Source: Balanoglossus misakiensis
Taxonomy: Eukaryota; Hemichordata
Assembly (NCBI GenBank): GCA_040954595.2
Contig: CM082581.2
Location: 7,192,001-7,256,000 of the forward strand
DNA: 64,000 nt
Direction: 5' to 3'
A program made the translations under genes and the position numbers. Below the pieces are notes generated by a model. That model saw only the letters and a program-made list of their open reading frames with translations, had not been told where the DNA came from and searched no databases. Positions 24,849-37,475 of this stretch are shown here, piece by piece. Each line of letters opens with the position of its first letter. The stretch's first letter is position 1.

Positions 24849-26137
24849 TCATTCGTCGTCGGACTCATCCGTTGAGACCTGCGAGGATGACTCATCATCC
24901 TCATCCTCTGTTGTGTCCACCGTCGACGGAAGTTGATGCCAGTGTTCCAACTTCCCTTCGTCCATTTCCACCTCACACGTCACCTCCGTGCCCAGCTCGT
25001 GGGGCTTCACGTCCGACTCCTGCACGGTCTCCAGCCAGCGCCGGCAGCGCACGTCGTTCTCCCTGAGGTAAATGCGGTCGTCGTGCACCGACTGCTTCAG
25101 GTTGAACTCCATGGGCTTGGTCTCCGAGAGGCTGATCACCAGCTCCGCCTCCGGCAGGTCGCGCTCGTCGATGGTCTGCAGGCTGCGCGTCCGCCGGATC
25201 TTCGGCGGCACCCGCCTCGGCTGTTGCTCGTTGCCGTGACAACAGGTGAACGGCTCTTTGCAGTACGCGCACCTCATTCCCGCGACGTTGGCGTTGTTCG
25301 AAGAGTCACCTGCGGTTGGTGGGCCCGAGGTCGTTGGCCCCTCTGTTTTGCACGGGCTGTTCTCCTCGACAAAGTTTTGCCACGACGGCGGTTTCGGTGG
25401 CTTGTTTTGAGGCAATTGTTCAGAAGGCAGTGACCCTGCGATCGTGTATCTGGAAATGTTACTCGACGTTCGGTGCAGCTTGCCAAGATGGCGACCCAGG
25501 GCATGGGCAGGCTTAGTTACCTGATCTATTTTAGAAATCTGTTTTGTACCACGACTGATTGAGTTTTTACTCGAATTACAGTCCAACTTTAGATCGCTCA
25601 AATCGGTCAGCGCCGGACAAGAATGCGCCGCCTTTAGAACACGACCCGCATGTCTTTTCTCCTTGGCTTCATTCTTACCCATTGCCGATGTGACGGGATG
25701 ACTCTTCCGAAGTTCTCTGCCGAGAGAGTTCGTCACACCGGGCCGCTTTGTCACCGCACTCTCGGAATCAGTGGGTGTGACGGCGGTTTGCAACCGGGCC
25801 GGCGTGCTGTTTTCCCTGACAGTTTTTCCATTTTCCGCCTCGCTGAACCTCTCTGCGCTGCCCAGATGCGGTACGGCCATGCGTGTGCCCATTTTCTCAT
25901 GCGATTTCCTCCGCTGTTTGTTGCCCGACGTCGCACACTCTTGACTCTTGTTTGAACCCTTGGCGGCGGCCGCCTCTCTCCTCTCCACGCCGCCCTTCAC
26001 GCAGTCCTGGCGGCCCCTCGAGCCGATCTCGGCGGGCAGGCGGGTCTTGACCGCCGTGTCAGACATACTGTTTGCCGTGTCGCGACACGTACCAGTGTCC
26101 GCTGTCTGTGAGCGCGGTGGTGATCGTATCATCGGAC
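24849..26137 (-). CDS. Gene B, terminal coding exon; cysteine-cluster protein of unknown function
   Basis: On the - strand a good acceptor (ctcacgtttcacag) opens 428 codons in phase 1, ending in TGA at 24849-24851. Codon use is strongly CpG-rich over the last 600 bases. Residues 1-250 of the exon are Lys/Arg/Ser/Thr-rich and probably disordered. A cluster C-A-Y-C-x5-C-C-H at residues 289-300 could hold a zinc ion, with K-I-R-R-T-R-S-L-Q just after it, a basic motif that could suit kinase or 14-3-3 recognition. A well-ordered-looking stretch follows (L-P-E-A-E-L-V-I-S-L through C-R-R-W-L-E-T-V). The tail is an Asp/Glu/Ser repeat. No signal peptide or membrane segment is visible. The family is not recognised. 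Open frames on the + strand here (24933-25433, 25948-26415) are shadows. It converges with gene A. Confidence 0.85.
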
Positions 26138-27743
26138 CTGTGAAACGTGAGAAGAAGACAACACTATATAATACACGGTCTGTATTGGTTGAAACCAGTA
26201 ACCACACTTTTACCTTAATCAGATATGCCAGACTTGCGTGCACAACTGAGAAAAACCGAGCGGCTTTGCCGAAGGTGGGATGTCACGTCATACTACCGTG
26301 TTCACTTCCCCCACGCCCGAAAAGTAAACGCCTTACTGGTATTTTACACTGCGGGATTATTATAACAGCCGTATCATTTCTGAATAATCACTCAGTTGAT
26401 CCATCCAGAATCTAATATTACGTATATCTCTTTGTGCTACATGAATGCATGTCCGTCAACTGGACGCCAACAACAGGTAAAGAGCGAAAACTCGAGAACG
26501 TGTTGAGGAAAGGCAATCACGTTTATTTTGAGTGGAGTTTCCCCCGTGTCAATCAAATAAAATAAAGACGTGATTTTGATGTGAACTGCAGCTGCAGGAA
26601 ATAGGTGTAAACAGGTCGCAAAGCTGGCAATCACAGAAAACAGAATAGCGAGAAAGGGGTTATGTGTCCAGAATTCATCACCAGTTTCACCCAACTTGCA
26701 GTAAATTTGTACGTTTGCGGCGGTATATGATGCCACCCGACAACAAAGCCAATTTTAGAGAGACTATTGAGCAACTTTCATAAAGTACGCCTGAATAATC
26801 GGGGAGAAAAATGAAACACGACGGCGACACTCGAATGTTTTGGAAGACACTTCGCAAAGCTAATAAATTCTGGCCATACCCGATGTTAAAGTGTAAATAT
26901 TCCCTCGGCAAATATGCCAAACGCTCGTTTGTAGTTGACCTTTGGTGCGCATTGAAATAGCTTTGCTCGATACGGTACCCTCAACCAAAACAAACAATAT
27001 GCAAATATTACTTGGGCAAGAAATGATCATGCCCGTCATGCTTTGCTGTTAGTCCATCACCAGAGGCTGGGCGGGTATATGCCCTTTTGCAGTTTATGTT
27101 TCCTGTTTTATCGGTTGCGTGTCTGTCGTCTGCTTAAATTTTAATTTGAAAAGACAGTGACACATTTACTCCAAATCGAGAACAGCGCACCATGTGCGGT
27201 TTTTTTGTGAGCATTTTGATTCGCAATGCAGTAACTCTACCAAAAATTAATAAAATAAAAAAGCCAAAGTGATTCCCATGAACACTTGCTTTTGATCACC
27301 ATTTGCAAACAGAAATAGAAATAAAAATATAAAATTTGTCATATCGGCCCAATGGAAGCAGTTATAACTCATAAAAGGATTACTTCCAGGTACATGCAAA
27401 TACATTTTCAAAGCAAACTGACTATTAGTTCCCATATACCTCATGTAACCAACCTCTTCTCAACTAAAGAATGCGTAACATAACAAAACCGGTCTCATCT
27501 GTGCACATCAAGTCATCGCCTACATCGACAGAAGTCCTGTTTAATGTCTGATTTCATAGTTTATATAACCACAAACATCCATGGAGTATGTTTTCACTGG
27601 AAGTGTAATTCCATCGCTGATATTTTTCTTGTACCGTAAATTAACACAACTTTGTTATGACATCTGCTGTCTTTTATTACAATTTATATTTGGATCGTGA
27701 AATATTCAAATGAAACCCCGCAGAACATACATTTGGTATATGC

Positions 27744-27927
27744 TGTATGTATGTATGTATGTATGTATGTATGTATGTATGTATGTATGTATGTATGTAT
27801 GTATGTATGTATGTATGTATGTATGTATGTATGTATGTATGTATGTATGTATGTATGTATGTATGTATGTATGTATGTATGTATGTATGTGTATGTATGT
27901 ATGTACATGTATGTATGTATGTATGTA
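27744..27927. repeat. ATGT tetranucleotide microsatellite
   Basis: The unit ATGT repeats perfectly from 27744 to 27890 (147 bases, about 37 units). It is broken once by a GTGT slip and continues imperfectly to 27927 with one TACATGTA inside. The repeat has no stop codon in several frames on either strand, so long Met-Tyr-Val-Cys and His-Thr-Tyr-Ile repeat frames appear. They are repeat artefacts, not genes. Confidence 0.97.
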
Positions 27928-28825
27928 ATGTCGTGTGTCCATATGTGTCTAAACTTATTCTTCTGCATACATATTTTATTTTCGAATTTTATGTGAGTTT
28001 TGATCTCACATTTTTGATGAACTCCCAAGCAATAGATGGGTTTGTTAACATTATGGTAATATCAACTTCCGTTCTCGCCATGTTTTTTCACGAATTAAAA
28101 ATAACTCGTCATAAATAAAACTTGTCAGGTCAGGTCCGGTTGTATAACTGGTAGGATGTCTACGCAGAAATCTGTGTTATAACCTTGAACTTACTGTTCT
28201 TTTAAGGTGTCACGCTTTTTGCAGTTTTAACATTTTAACACACCCCGGCTATTTTAAGGGCGACCTCACTGAATAGCAACGCATTGGGCTCATGAAGTGA
28301 GGCCTCAAGCTTATAAATATCAAGGTCAGGGTTAATACGCACCGGGCTGAATTCTGCTTAATTACTAATTAAGACTGACACTCTATTCGCCGGGTTTTCC
28401 TGGCATTGTCTACTGAACACTTGGCCGGTCGTTGAAAACACCACCAACTGGTCGGTTCTAGTTTTCATCTGGCATTTTACAGAAATACTGACAATCGAGG
28501 GAGGTCCCCCTGCCGAAATAGCTCCGCTTGGCTAGCCAAGATGAGGAATTGAAATACGTGATGATAGCTCGCACCAGTCGTATTGTTTTATGGCCTGGGT
28601 CATTAGTGCTACTGCAAATCAGTTGGTTCTGAAATGACTTGGTCGTAAAACTGAAATACCACTGTGGCACAGATTTTGAAGTTTATGAGCAGAAAAAAAG
28701 GGCAACGCATCTCGTTTAGATTACGTATCTCTTTTTCGAGTTTCACTCTACGCTACAACGGCGCTTGTGCCATCAGCGTTTTGAGCATACTATCCGATGG
28801 TATACTAGGCCTGTAAACTTCCCGT

Positions 28826-28924
28826 ATCATCATTGACATCATCATCATCGTCATCATCACCACCATCATAGTCACTACCACCACCACCATTATCATAATC
28901 ATCATCATCACCACCACAACCACG
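28826..28924. repeat. ATC/ACC trinucleotide tract
   Basis: Mixed CAT, CAC and CAT-CAC units with interruptions. On the - strand it translates as an Asp/Gly-rich frame with no other support. Confidence 0.8.
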
Positions 28925-31689
28925 CGCCATGTGACTTCTTCGCAGACACCCTTTGTATGGCACGCAATCGGAACACAGGAAGTAACATTTCACATTTAGG
29001 AAAAATAAATAACTTTACCGAAATAGAAGCAGCTAATTCAAGAAGCTGGGTTCTATGTGTTCTAGACCGGGGTATGTATGCCCTTTTGCTGTATACATCT
29101 GTATAATATACTGACGAAAACTGCGGTTTACTCGCGTATGAGACCCTCAGAGTGGACATTTCCGGGTCACTGTACTTCTCGCGATACTCTGACGGTGCGT
29201 CCCGACAGGGACTTTGTTGGAAGTCAGGAGATACGTGTTTGTTCTTTTATACTACAAAATCTAAATCGGAGTTCTTATCTTTGTACACTTGCTGTATTTA
29301 CGTGACCTAACCCGGCACTGAAATTATGGCCACAATGTGAAAAGACATCATTAGTTTCTGTGTCTGTAAAAACCACAAAAGTCAAATATGAAAACGTTAG
29401 ATTAATGAACGTCAGATGCAATTCACTCTACTACAATGGCGCATGTGCCCACGCACATACGCTTGGCTTGACTGTCTTGCCAGACACCTATATTCTGAAA
29501 GTGTTGTCGAGACGCCAGATTGCCCGAACCGTCTCTGATTTCAGTTTAACACGGTGAACTTTCCCGCTGAAAGTCAAGAGTAGAAAGACCGACACCGTCT
29601 ACCCTGCGTTCCCAATGACGAAGTTGATTTATCAAGCGTACACGTCAATATTATGACAGGCGATCGTGACAATTATGCCGGTTTGCTATGACACACTTTC
29701 AGTTGTCATTAACCACGTGACCATAGCCATCGCGACGAAGTTTGCCTGATTTATCATTTTACAACTTAAAATACCAAAGTAAAAGGTCAAAAGGTGACTG
29801 AACCCCCAAAGTTCACAAATATATCGTGTCACAACGAAGTATTTCTGCCGTCAAATTCAGGTCACACGACGTATTACGCATTTTATGAAACCGATACACG
29901 GTCCAGTGTAATAACCTTGATGTCATAAGACTCCAAACAACCGCTTCGTGAACGTGACCTAAGTACCAGAGCAAAAAAACTTGTCAAATTTGCAGATAAA
30001 ATGGCACTGCGGAGACCCCGAAAACTTTCGTTTTCATAAAGATGACCCAACTAAGGTTAACGTCCAAAGGTCAACACTACATCGATTTTGGCAAACAATA
30101 CGTCTTTTAAAGTTATGCTGTAGTCGGTATATCGATTGCAGTAGTCACACTACAGTCTACAGTGATTTGACAATTCATCAAACCCGCATTTTTTCACATT
30201 ATAAAATATCTTCGATGAAATTTGAGTTTTAGAAGACAAAAACGATTCGTCGCAGGCGTCTTATTACGATTAAAGATTTGGGGGTATCGAATATTTGACA
30301 TTCCATCGCTATTATCGCAGAACTGTGTTCGTTGTACACAACAGGCAGGCCAACAATGGTATATATTGTAATCTTCTGACCCACCATCTAGAGCCAAGAC
30401 GTGTCCTGCAACTGGGAACAATCCGCAGCTAACCTTGACCGAGTTGATATTCGGCTGTGACCTTTCCGCGTCGATAAATTTGAACAATAAACACAGTACA
30501 GAGAGGAATTTTAATTCTTTTACTTATGAAATGCAGAAGTTACTAGTAGTACATGTAGTCTCATCGTCGTCAAAAGAAATTGAAGAAGTACGATATAATG
30601 TGTTAAAAATATACAGAGTGGATTTGCTTTCACTTTTCATTATAAAATTACTTTAGGAAAACCATAATTTTTTTTAATTCACGCACGCCCCTTCTTTTGA
30701 ATGGGAGCCAGAAAAAATAACAGCGGGGGGCAAACGCGGTGATGAAATGTTATTTTTTTTTCTGCAAATTTTACCTCCAGGACAGGGTCACATTGACGAC
30801 GCTTCGAAGGTGACACGGGTTAGGAACACTGGTCAGTTCAGCTGGCCATTTACCACGTAATATATATCATTCTGAAAAACGAGGAATTATCGCGGTTAAC
30901 ACGTTTACGCTTCAAGTTGTCCGGATGCGGATTACGCCTGACACTTTCTAATTTGTTGTCAGTGCGCGGGTCCCTGTGTATAATAAATCCGCTGAACTCG
31001 TTGGAGTCGCTACACTCGGCCATGTCTGATTGAAGGCTGGCTTATACAATCAAAAGCTTAATTGCGTAGTTCCGTGTGTTCAAGCGCCTTCACGGCGATC
31101 AATGTGCTGTTTCTGAGTGTGTACGTTCGAGGGACTCGACTCGGTCGCGCAGTGTGAGCGCGCGGCGATCGCGAAGAGCGTATATACTTTTATAGTCAAG
31201 ATGCAGACAAACACAGGAACACTGGCGAGCAATGAACCGGAAGTGCTGATGACAGAGGGATGTTGAAATGCTTTGATTAGCGTAAATGGCGCATTCTCTT
31301 CCCACAATTATGTCTCACAAAGGGCGAAATAGAATGGGAGTATTGAGGGAACACTGGCGATGGCCATAGGTCACACTTGCCTGACACGTCGACCCCCGCG
31401 CGGACAAAGCTTGTTACCTGTGTGAAACAACAGCTTCATTCATCATGATCCACCCGCTCACATTTTTTGCCAACTTCCCTAGTACCTTAGATAGACCTTG
31501 GCCGCGGTCGTTAAGTATTGACGCGCAGCTGCTCTTCAGAAAACTCTTATGTCTAATTCCTGTGTTGAAATAAATTCGCGATGTATTTAAAAGGAGCCCA
31601 GTGCAATTTTCGCGAGGGTCACACTCCAGTCTTTTGTAAACAAGGTTCACTGTGTGGCACGAACCTCCTTTGAATATAGAAGCACATAC

Positions 31690-31904
31690 CTTGGCGGGCC
31701 GTCCAAAACAAATACCTCCACGTTCACGCCGACTATCGCACAAAAAACTCGCTTGCTGTTCAGTGAAATTATCAAATGGTCATGTAAATCGCCTCCCTTT
31801 AGGAGGTGAGTTATACCAAGCGAAGTCACGTAGGCCACATTCGAGCACCCATCGCAAAACTGCCGAACGGTACGATTCATTCGGAAAACCGTCACGGTTC
31901 CCAT
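31690..31904 (-). CDS. Weak candidate coding exon with strong donor
   Basis: On the - strand an ATG (context gcgaATGGG) opens 71 codons ending G-P-P and a donor, CCAAG|gtatgtg, in phase 2. The translation has alternating hydrophobic stretches (L-I-I-S-L-N-S-K-R-V-F-C-A-I-V-G-V) and a G-G-D-L-H-D-H-L stretch resembling a kinase hinge, but nothing around it fits a kinase. Its phase does not match the gene B terminal exon. Listed only because the start and donor are both good. Confidence 0.18.
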
Positions 31905-32149
31905 TCGCCTCAGAACAGCACTAACCCCGAGTTCCAGAGAGACTTTGAAGGCCGCAGACCCGGGGCTACACTTCGATACCCGGCTGCGTGTCTCCACCGC
32001 GGTGTGTTTCGGTGGCTGCGCCCGATAATTACCAAAATAGCACCCAATACTCTCCGATTATTTAAGCTACGAAGCTATAAATACCCTCCCTGGAAGTAAA
32101 AAAGAATCGTTATGCTTGCTCGGGTCTAATTGCTCGTCCTAATACTTAC

Positions 32150-32249
32150 CCGAGCCGCAGAGGAATTGTATGTGAAACGTTAGAAGTCTCTGCAGAAAGC
32201 GCTTCCGTTCACGATGGTCGCCTTCGCCGGTAACCGTGCGCCTAATCAT
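32150..32249 (-). CDS. Candidate first coding exon of gene B
   Basis: On the - strand an ATG at 32249 opens 33 codons (beginning M-I-R-R-T-V-T-G-E-G-D) that run into a near-perfect donor, CTCGG|gtaagtatt. One base is left over (phase 1), as the gene B acceptor at 26137 requires; the joined codon is glycine. The joined protein would be 462 residues. The block lies in CpG-rich DNA (about 32100-32400), as expected of a TATA-less promoter, and a short upstream open frame precedes it. A second - strand frame near 36377-36415 also reaches a gtaagt donor in phase 1, so the choice is not certain. Confidence 0.3.
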
Positions 32250-35200
32250 GCCTTCAGAACGGACCTGCAATTCGCCTAGACCGAGCACTCGGGATTAGTG
32301 GACTGAAACATCCGCGTCTCCTGTACTCCTTGCTTGAAAATCACCTCTCAAGTGCGCCGCGCTGTACCAGTCCTACAACTCCGGTCCGTGCTATTTCTCT
32401 AATGACCCCTGCCAAGCCGCGGCGAGTGAGTGTTTAATTTCTGAAATGCCCTTTGGCTCTGGGCGGCCGCTTGCTCGGCGTTTACTCCACAGCTTCCTCT
32501 CGGTAATTGGCGAACAAAACAGCCATGGTTTAAGATTTCCGTTCTCGGACAATGCCCCCGTCGCAAGGAAAGTAAACATGGGAAAAAAATCGCACGCGAA
32601 GTAAACAACACGCCAACGGGAAACTGTGTGTACGTACGATGTACGACCTATGGAACAAGTTCGAAAAATCCGAGTTGACAATTGAACCTATACTGCCCAT
32701 TCTGTGAAATGTAATATTTCGTAAACACAGTGGCCACACTAAAATTATCCATTTTCTTGTAAAGTATTTCAGAGAGTTGGTCACAAAGTACTTGGCCACG
32801 TTCAAGTTTCTCACCGAATATGTACGCGTACTTTCTCTCTCCGCCTCCACGCGAAAAAATACGCCACCAGGCGGTCATGTGCGTAGTAAATAACATTCCA
32901 CAAGTACAAGTGGCTGGCTGATTAAAAACAAGGCGTACGACTCAAGGCCCTATACATGTGTGATCCATATGAGTACTTCTACAATTTAATACATTTATTT
33001 TGCAAAGACCGAATCCGCGAAAATTAGATGATGGACGTATTGATGTGTTATGTCCATGTGCGCGTCAACATTATATTAGGATAAATGCAAATTAGCCGCA
33101 GCCTTTAAATCCAACGGGCAACTTGACATACCATGCATTTACACTGATGTCCTCCTTCGACTTGTAAACTTGTAGGGTGGCTGTAAACAATATTTTCATA
33201 TTTCTGGTGCTGGCACGTCTATTTTTGTGTCACCGACAATACACACGCATATCAAATCTTTGAGGGGGTCTTGTTCTTCTGGAAAGTCTACGTAACAATC
33301 GGGTATCATATGCCGGCCCTATATGAAACAAATCCGGCCGCGGGGTCAAGGGTTATCGTCTACTTTGAGTGCGAGCGATACAGAGCGCAATTGTGGTCCC
33401 ACATTGTAATTTCCACTATATAAAAATCGACGCGGGATGTCGCGGCTCCGCAAGAGGACATTTGCAAGAATTCAGGCGTATTAACAGACCGCAAGTATTT
33501 CAGACAAAACATTTTCATATTAAACTGATACTGAACAGTCAAATCGCTTTCAACCACGATATCTGTGCCATTCTCGTGAACCAGCGCCATCTATTCCTCT
33601 TCACGCTGAAACCGTTGCCGTAAAGAGGCACGGCAGTGATTTACGACGATGCTCTGTGCTTCATTCCCATCAGAAAAGATGCAAGTTGCGACAATGTGTC
33701 ATCAATGACAAACGGCTTCCGGTCTGAGCTGTTTGTAACAATTTTTTGTCACATTATAGTGATTGAAACATGCCGTTAATTTAGCAAACATTAACTGCGT
33801 TGGGCAACGGCGTAGCATAATGTTGCGCCAGGACAGAGAATTTGCCACAATTAAGGTATAGCACCACTTGGCACTGGAAAACGAACAGAGGTCATTCAAC
33901 TTCCCTTTCTAATGTAAATTGTACCTGTGTTAATGCTGGGTGCTCACACTAAACCACTGTAACCCTGTACTAAAACTATACGATTAGAGTTCAATACCGG
34001 TAAAAATTCATTTTTCCATCGAGTGCAGTTTCTTGTCCGGCTCACTCAAGCATGGCGTACTAAATGCCCAGTCTTTTCAGCGGTTGAACACAGCTCATAT
34101 ATATGAGCACACTCACGACGTCATTGTTGTAAAACTGAATAACACGCCAACAATAGCAATGATTGTTGCACACAGAATGCCGAGTGTTTTTAGCATGCTA
34201 TAGCGAGTGGAAAATGAAACTGTACTTGACACACAGCGTAAAGGTGCCGAAAAATATCCAAAGACACGGCTAATCGCATTCAGTCATGGCTGGAATTTCA
34301 CGACAGGTCTTGGCCCGACCTGCACCTCTGCTGCGGACAACATGCACAACGTCACCGCAGGGCAAATTATTGCGACCAACGCAACCTTCGCAGTGCCTCG
34401 ATAGGTCTCGGATGTGCCATGCATCGGATTTTCTTTTCATTTGGTCAAATCACTCCACCTTCAATCGCCCCCCACCTATTCACTCCTTTGTGTTTCCATA
34501 TAGTGGATAGCTGAAAATAGTCCTTTCTTCTGGACGTTGCAGGGGGCCAAGATTTGGCGGACAAAGACAATAGCGGGCCGTACACCGATGGTTGATATCG
34601 GATTAATCGGTCAGAATGTGCACGGCTTAGAGTCCCTGTCACGCTATCCCTTTTTCCTGCTATTCACGCCAAGGAAACGATGGATAATAACACGGTTGAC
34701 TTCAATATTCAAATTCGGCCAACTTCCCTGTTAACTCGTCGGTTGTGATATAAGCATTGCGGGGTCCTTGAGAAATACTGCACATCATCATCATCATCAC
34801 CAAATTTCAAATACATGTTAAAACAGAGGCTAAGACAAAGCTACTTGTACAATTGCTATGCCTAAAACCACCTTACATGTATGTCTGAACCTTTGAAGGC
34901 AAAAGATCATCCATTTTCCAACATTATGCTGGTTATGTTTAACCTTTTAATAATAGATTACTTAATGTGATTCTCCATACTTAAACATGTTTGATGACTG
35001 GGTAATTTTACCATTGGCTTCACAGCGAGAAATTTTCTTGTTTTCTCAAGTTTAGGTCTGTGTAGTCTGTGCGCATCTTGATTTTTAAATGCTAACATTA
35101 ACACCAATGCCAGTAACTTTAATTTCGAATTGAAATATAGAAGTCGTAAACTGCGAACAAAGCGCGGAATAATGACATCGTTTTATCACCGTCGTGACTG

Positions 35201-36672
35201 GGAGCTGAAAAGCAGGGTGAATGGGGGGAGTCCGAAGAAGCCAACCGTCTCATCTTGCATTCGAATAAAAGATCTGCCTGCCTTTCTCTACCCATGGTTA
35301 GCGCACAATAGCGGTAATAAGTTGGGCAGGTGCCGGGGGTGTCAAATCAGAGGAGCATCATTGAAGGAAGGCTTTTCGCGCTGTGTGGTTTGCTCGCAGC
35401 CCGGACTTAGGGAACCCTGGTTGCCGCACGGGTTTTCCTTGAGACCGCGTCTGAATCGCGCGACACAATTGTAGGGCTAAACTGTGCGTTACCCACTCGC
35501 TGGTTTCAAACAATACCTTTTTATAGACAGCCTGAATAATTTTAATGCGATTCAGTTTCATATTCCCCGAGACCTGACCTCGAAAATGACCACACGCAGG
35601 TAAGGGAATAATAATAAACACCTGTGTGGGGGCCCTTGCAAAGGAGGGAGAAGTTACCAGCACGATTTTGACAGCGAAGCATGTGAGCACTGGTTTCCCT
35701 TGTCGACCGGTGGTTTAGCCAACATGGGATTCGCCAGGAATGCGTGCTGCTTGTTTCGCGTAAACAGTTCGTGCTTTGATCATTTAAGTCCCCGTCGGTG
35801 GGTCGATTTAACCAGGGGCAGGTTAATCGCGAAGAAATGACGGTTCTTGACAGTGCAATGCGCAATATGCGCTCGGTTATTTGGTCGTCGTCTCTCCGCC
35901 AAAGTTGCAACAATGCAGCGGTGGTGCGCGGAGGCCACGGTGTGACACAGGGCGCAGCGTGGGATGCATGTAAACACAGGCCGAGAGTAGTGCCCAGAAT
36001 GGCGAGCTTGCATGTGAGAGACACACGCCAGATCAGCGACACATTTAAAGTATACAACTTACTTCTGGCCGAGGTTTCCCGGTCATGGCTCCCCAGAAGT
36101 CGCCGCCATCTGCGCGGCGGCGCAAATCAACCTGAAGTCGAGCTGCGCGGTGAACCCCGGTGCAATATGGTCACATCCCATACCACACGGTGGTGCCAGC
36201 AAACACGCCCATCAAACTCCCTCACGCGGTGGTGTAAAACTTGTCACCTTTAGTGTTGCAGTTGGTCACAAACCCTGAGAAAAGAAGTAGAAGAAATCGG
36301 TGTGAATGAGATCACAGTACTGACAAGTCAAATTCTGCCTCTGTGAGAGGCAATTGCATTATTAATAAATTCACTTACCGGCCAGGGTAACTCGATATGG
36401 GCAATTCAAAAGCATGTGTGCTCGCTCATATTTGCGCACGCACTGCCCACCTCGCGAACAACAGCAATGAATGATAATACCGGAAACGCTAAAAAGATCT
36501 CACCGTCTTCAGTCCAAATTATCAAACAAGTCCGATTGAATAACTGAGCGGTAAATCTTCCCCTTTTTGTGAGCTAAGTCGCTCGTAATAACCTCTCTTG
36601 GGCCCGTTTCAGAAGAAGGGTACTAATTCACCACGAAGCTGTCACAGGCCATTTCTGAAGATTTGAGAGAGA
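32250..36672. other. No supported gene
   Basis: Only short frames without convincing splice or start context. A perfect 16-bp palindrome (gctcatatatatgagc) lies near 34093-34108, and a TACATGTA at 34874. Confidence 0.45.
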
Positions 36673-36818
36673 TTAAGATGGGTCCCTAGGATCTTTTTGC
36701 TCGTTGCTATGGGCCTTTATAGGACACTACACTCAATTTTGATCGAAACCGTTTTGAACATCCGACAAGGGGCTTGTAACTAGTTAAAAATGCACACGAT
36801 TGTGTGCACACCCCCTGT
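36673..36818 (+). repeat. Left terminal inverted repeat of the TTAA element
   Basis: It pairs with 37330-37475. Shared landmarks read inward: GGTCCCTAGGATC, GTTGCTATGGGCCTTTATAG, ACAAGGGGCT, GTAACTAGTT, CACGATTGTG and CCCCCTG. Confidence 0.85.
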
Positions 36819-37329
36819 CCGAGTATGTTTAAGGCAGCTACCGCCCGGCCATAGGCCACCACGCTAATACGGCAAAGCAGCGGTCAGCGATAGCGTGCGC
36901 GTCCTGTAACCACAGTAACTGGATCGAACGCTAAAAATCCAATGTTTTGTACACAGAGATTTTGTACCGTTCACGAAAATCCCTAAGGCTTTTTTCACAG
37001 GCGACGTAGGCCAGCCAAATTTGACCTGCTTGTTGAGAACGCACTTCCGCATAGTGTGACGGATCGTTTTTTCGGTTTTCGTCGCGCTAAGAAGCGATAC
37101 CAGTGGAAGAGTGCGTCCAAAAACACCCAAAATCGATGACTTTTTCAGGTGTGATACGGGTATGCTGAAATCGTAGGATACAACGATAATATTCGAAAAC
37201 AAAATCCGTCACGATCTTCCCTGGTTCAAGCAACTAATGAATACGTATCAAGTTCGTTTTTGAGGTCACGGAATAAAAAGCCTTAGGCTTTTGAAATTTG
37301 ACCTAACTAATTTGCATATCAATGGCGTC

Positions 37330-37475
37330 AGGGGGCGCGCGCTCACAATCGTGCGTATTTTCAACTAGTTACCAGCCCCTTGTTAGACTCTGAAAACGGC
37401 TTAGTCCAAATCGGGGTGTAATGTCCTATAAAGGCCCATAGCAACGGGCAAAAAGATCCTAGGGACCCATCTTAA
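37330..37475 (-). repeat. Right terminal inverted repeat of the TTAA element
   Basis: Reverse complement of the left arm. It differs mainly in the middle (the ttttgatcg versus tttggacta region) and in a CpG-rich insertion at its inner end. Confidence 0.85.

Larger units (their letters stand above)
26138..32149 (-). other. Probable intron of gene B, or upstream region
   Basis: If the exon at 32150-32249 is real, this is a 6-kb intron. It contains the ATGT array (27744-27927), an ATC/ACC trinucleotide tract (about 28826-28924) and a small + strand frame beginning at 31201 behind a TATA-like element (tatatac, about 31190). A - strand frame ending in a strong donor is listed at 31690-31904. No other coding sequence is supported. 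Confidence 0.35.
36673..37475. mobile_element. Non-autonomous DNA transposon with TTAA ends (MITE-like)
   Basis: An 803-bp unit begins TTAAGATGGGTCCCTAGGAT and ends in its reverse complement. The inverted arms extend about 146 bases and match about 83% by eye; the outer 55 bases are nearly identical. Both ends carry TTAA, the target site duplicated by piggyBac-type and Kolobok-type elements. The interior (36819-37329) has a 112-codon - strand frame (36864-37202) with no recognisable transposase residues, so the element probably depends on an autonomous relative. Divergence between the arms suggests an old insertion. The superfamily is inferred from TTAA alone. Confidence 0.8.

Noticed and set aside
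24933-26415. + strand frames opposite gene B (24933-25433, 25948-26415)
   Set aside because: Shadow frames of the gene B exon; no start or splice support of their own.
27697-28118. Met-Tyr-Val-Cys and His-Thr-Tyr-Ile repeat proteins
   Set aside because: Direct translations of the ATGT microsatellite.
31690-31904. Protein kinase fragment from G-G-D-L-H-D-H-L
   Set aside because: No catalytic loop, DFG or glycine-rich loop in the same frame or nearby.
23990-33956. Similar strings gggtgcttcacactaaatc (about 23990) and gggtgctcacactaaacc (about 33939) as a dispersed repeat
   Set aside because: Similarity stops after about 18 bases on both sides.
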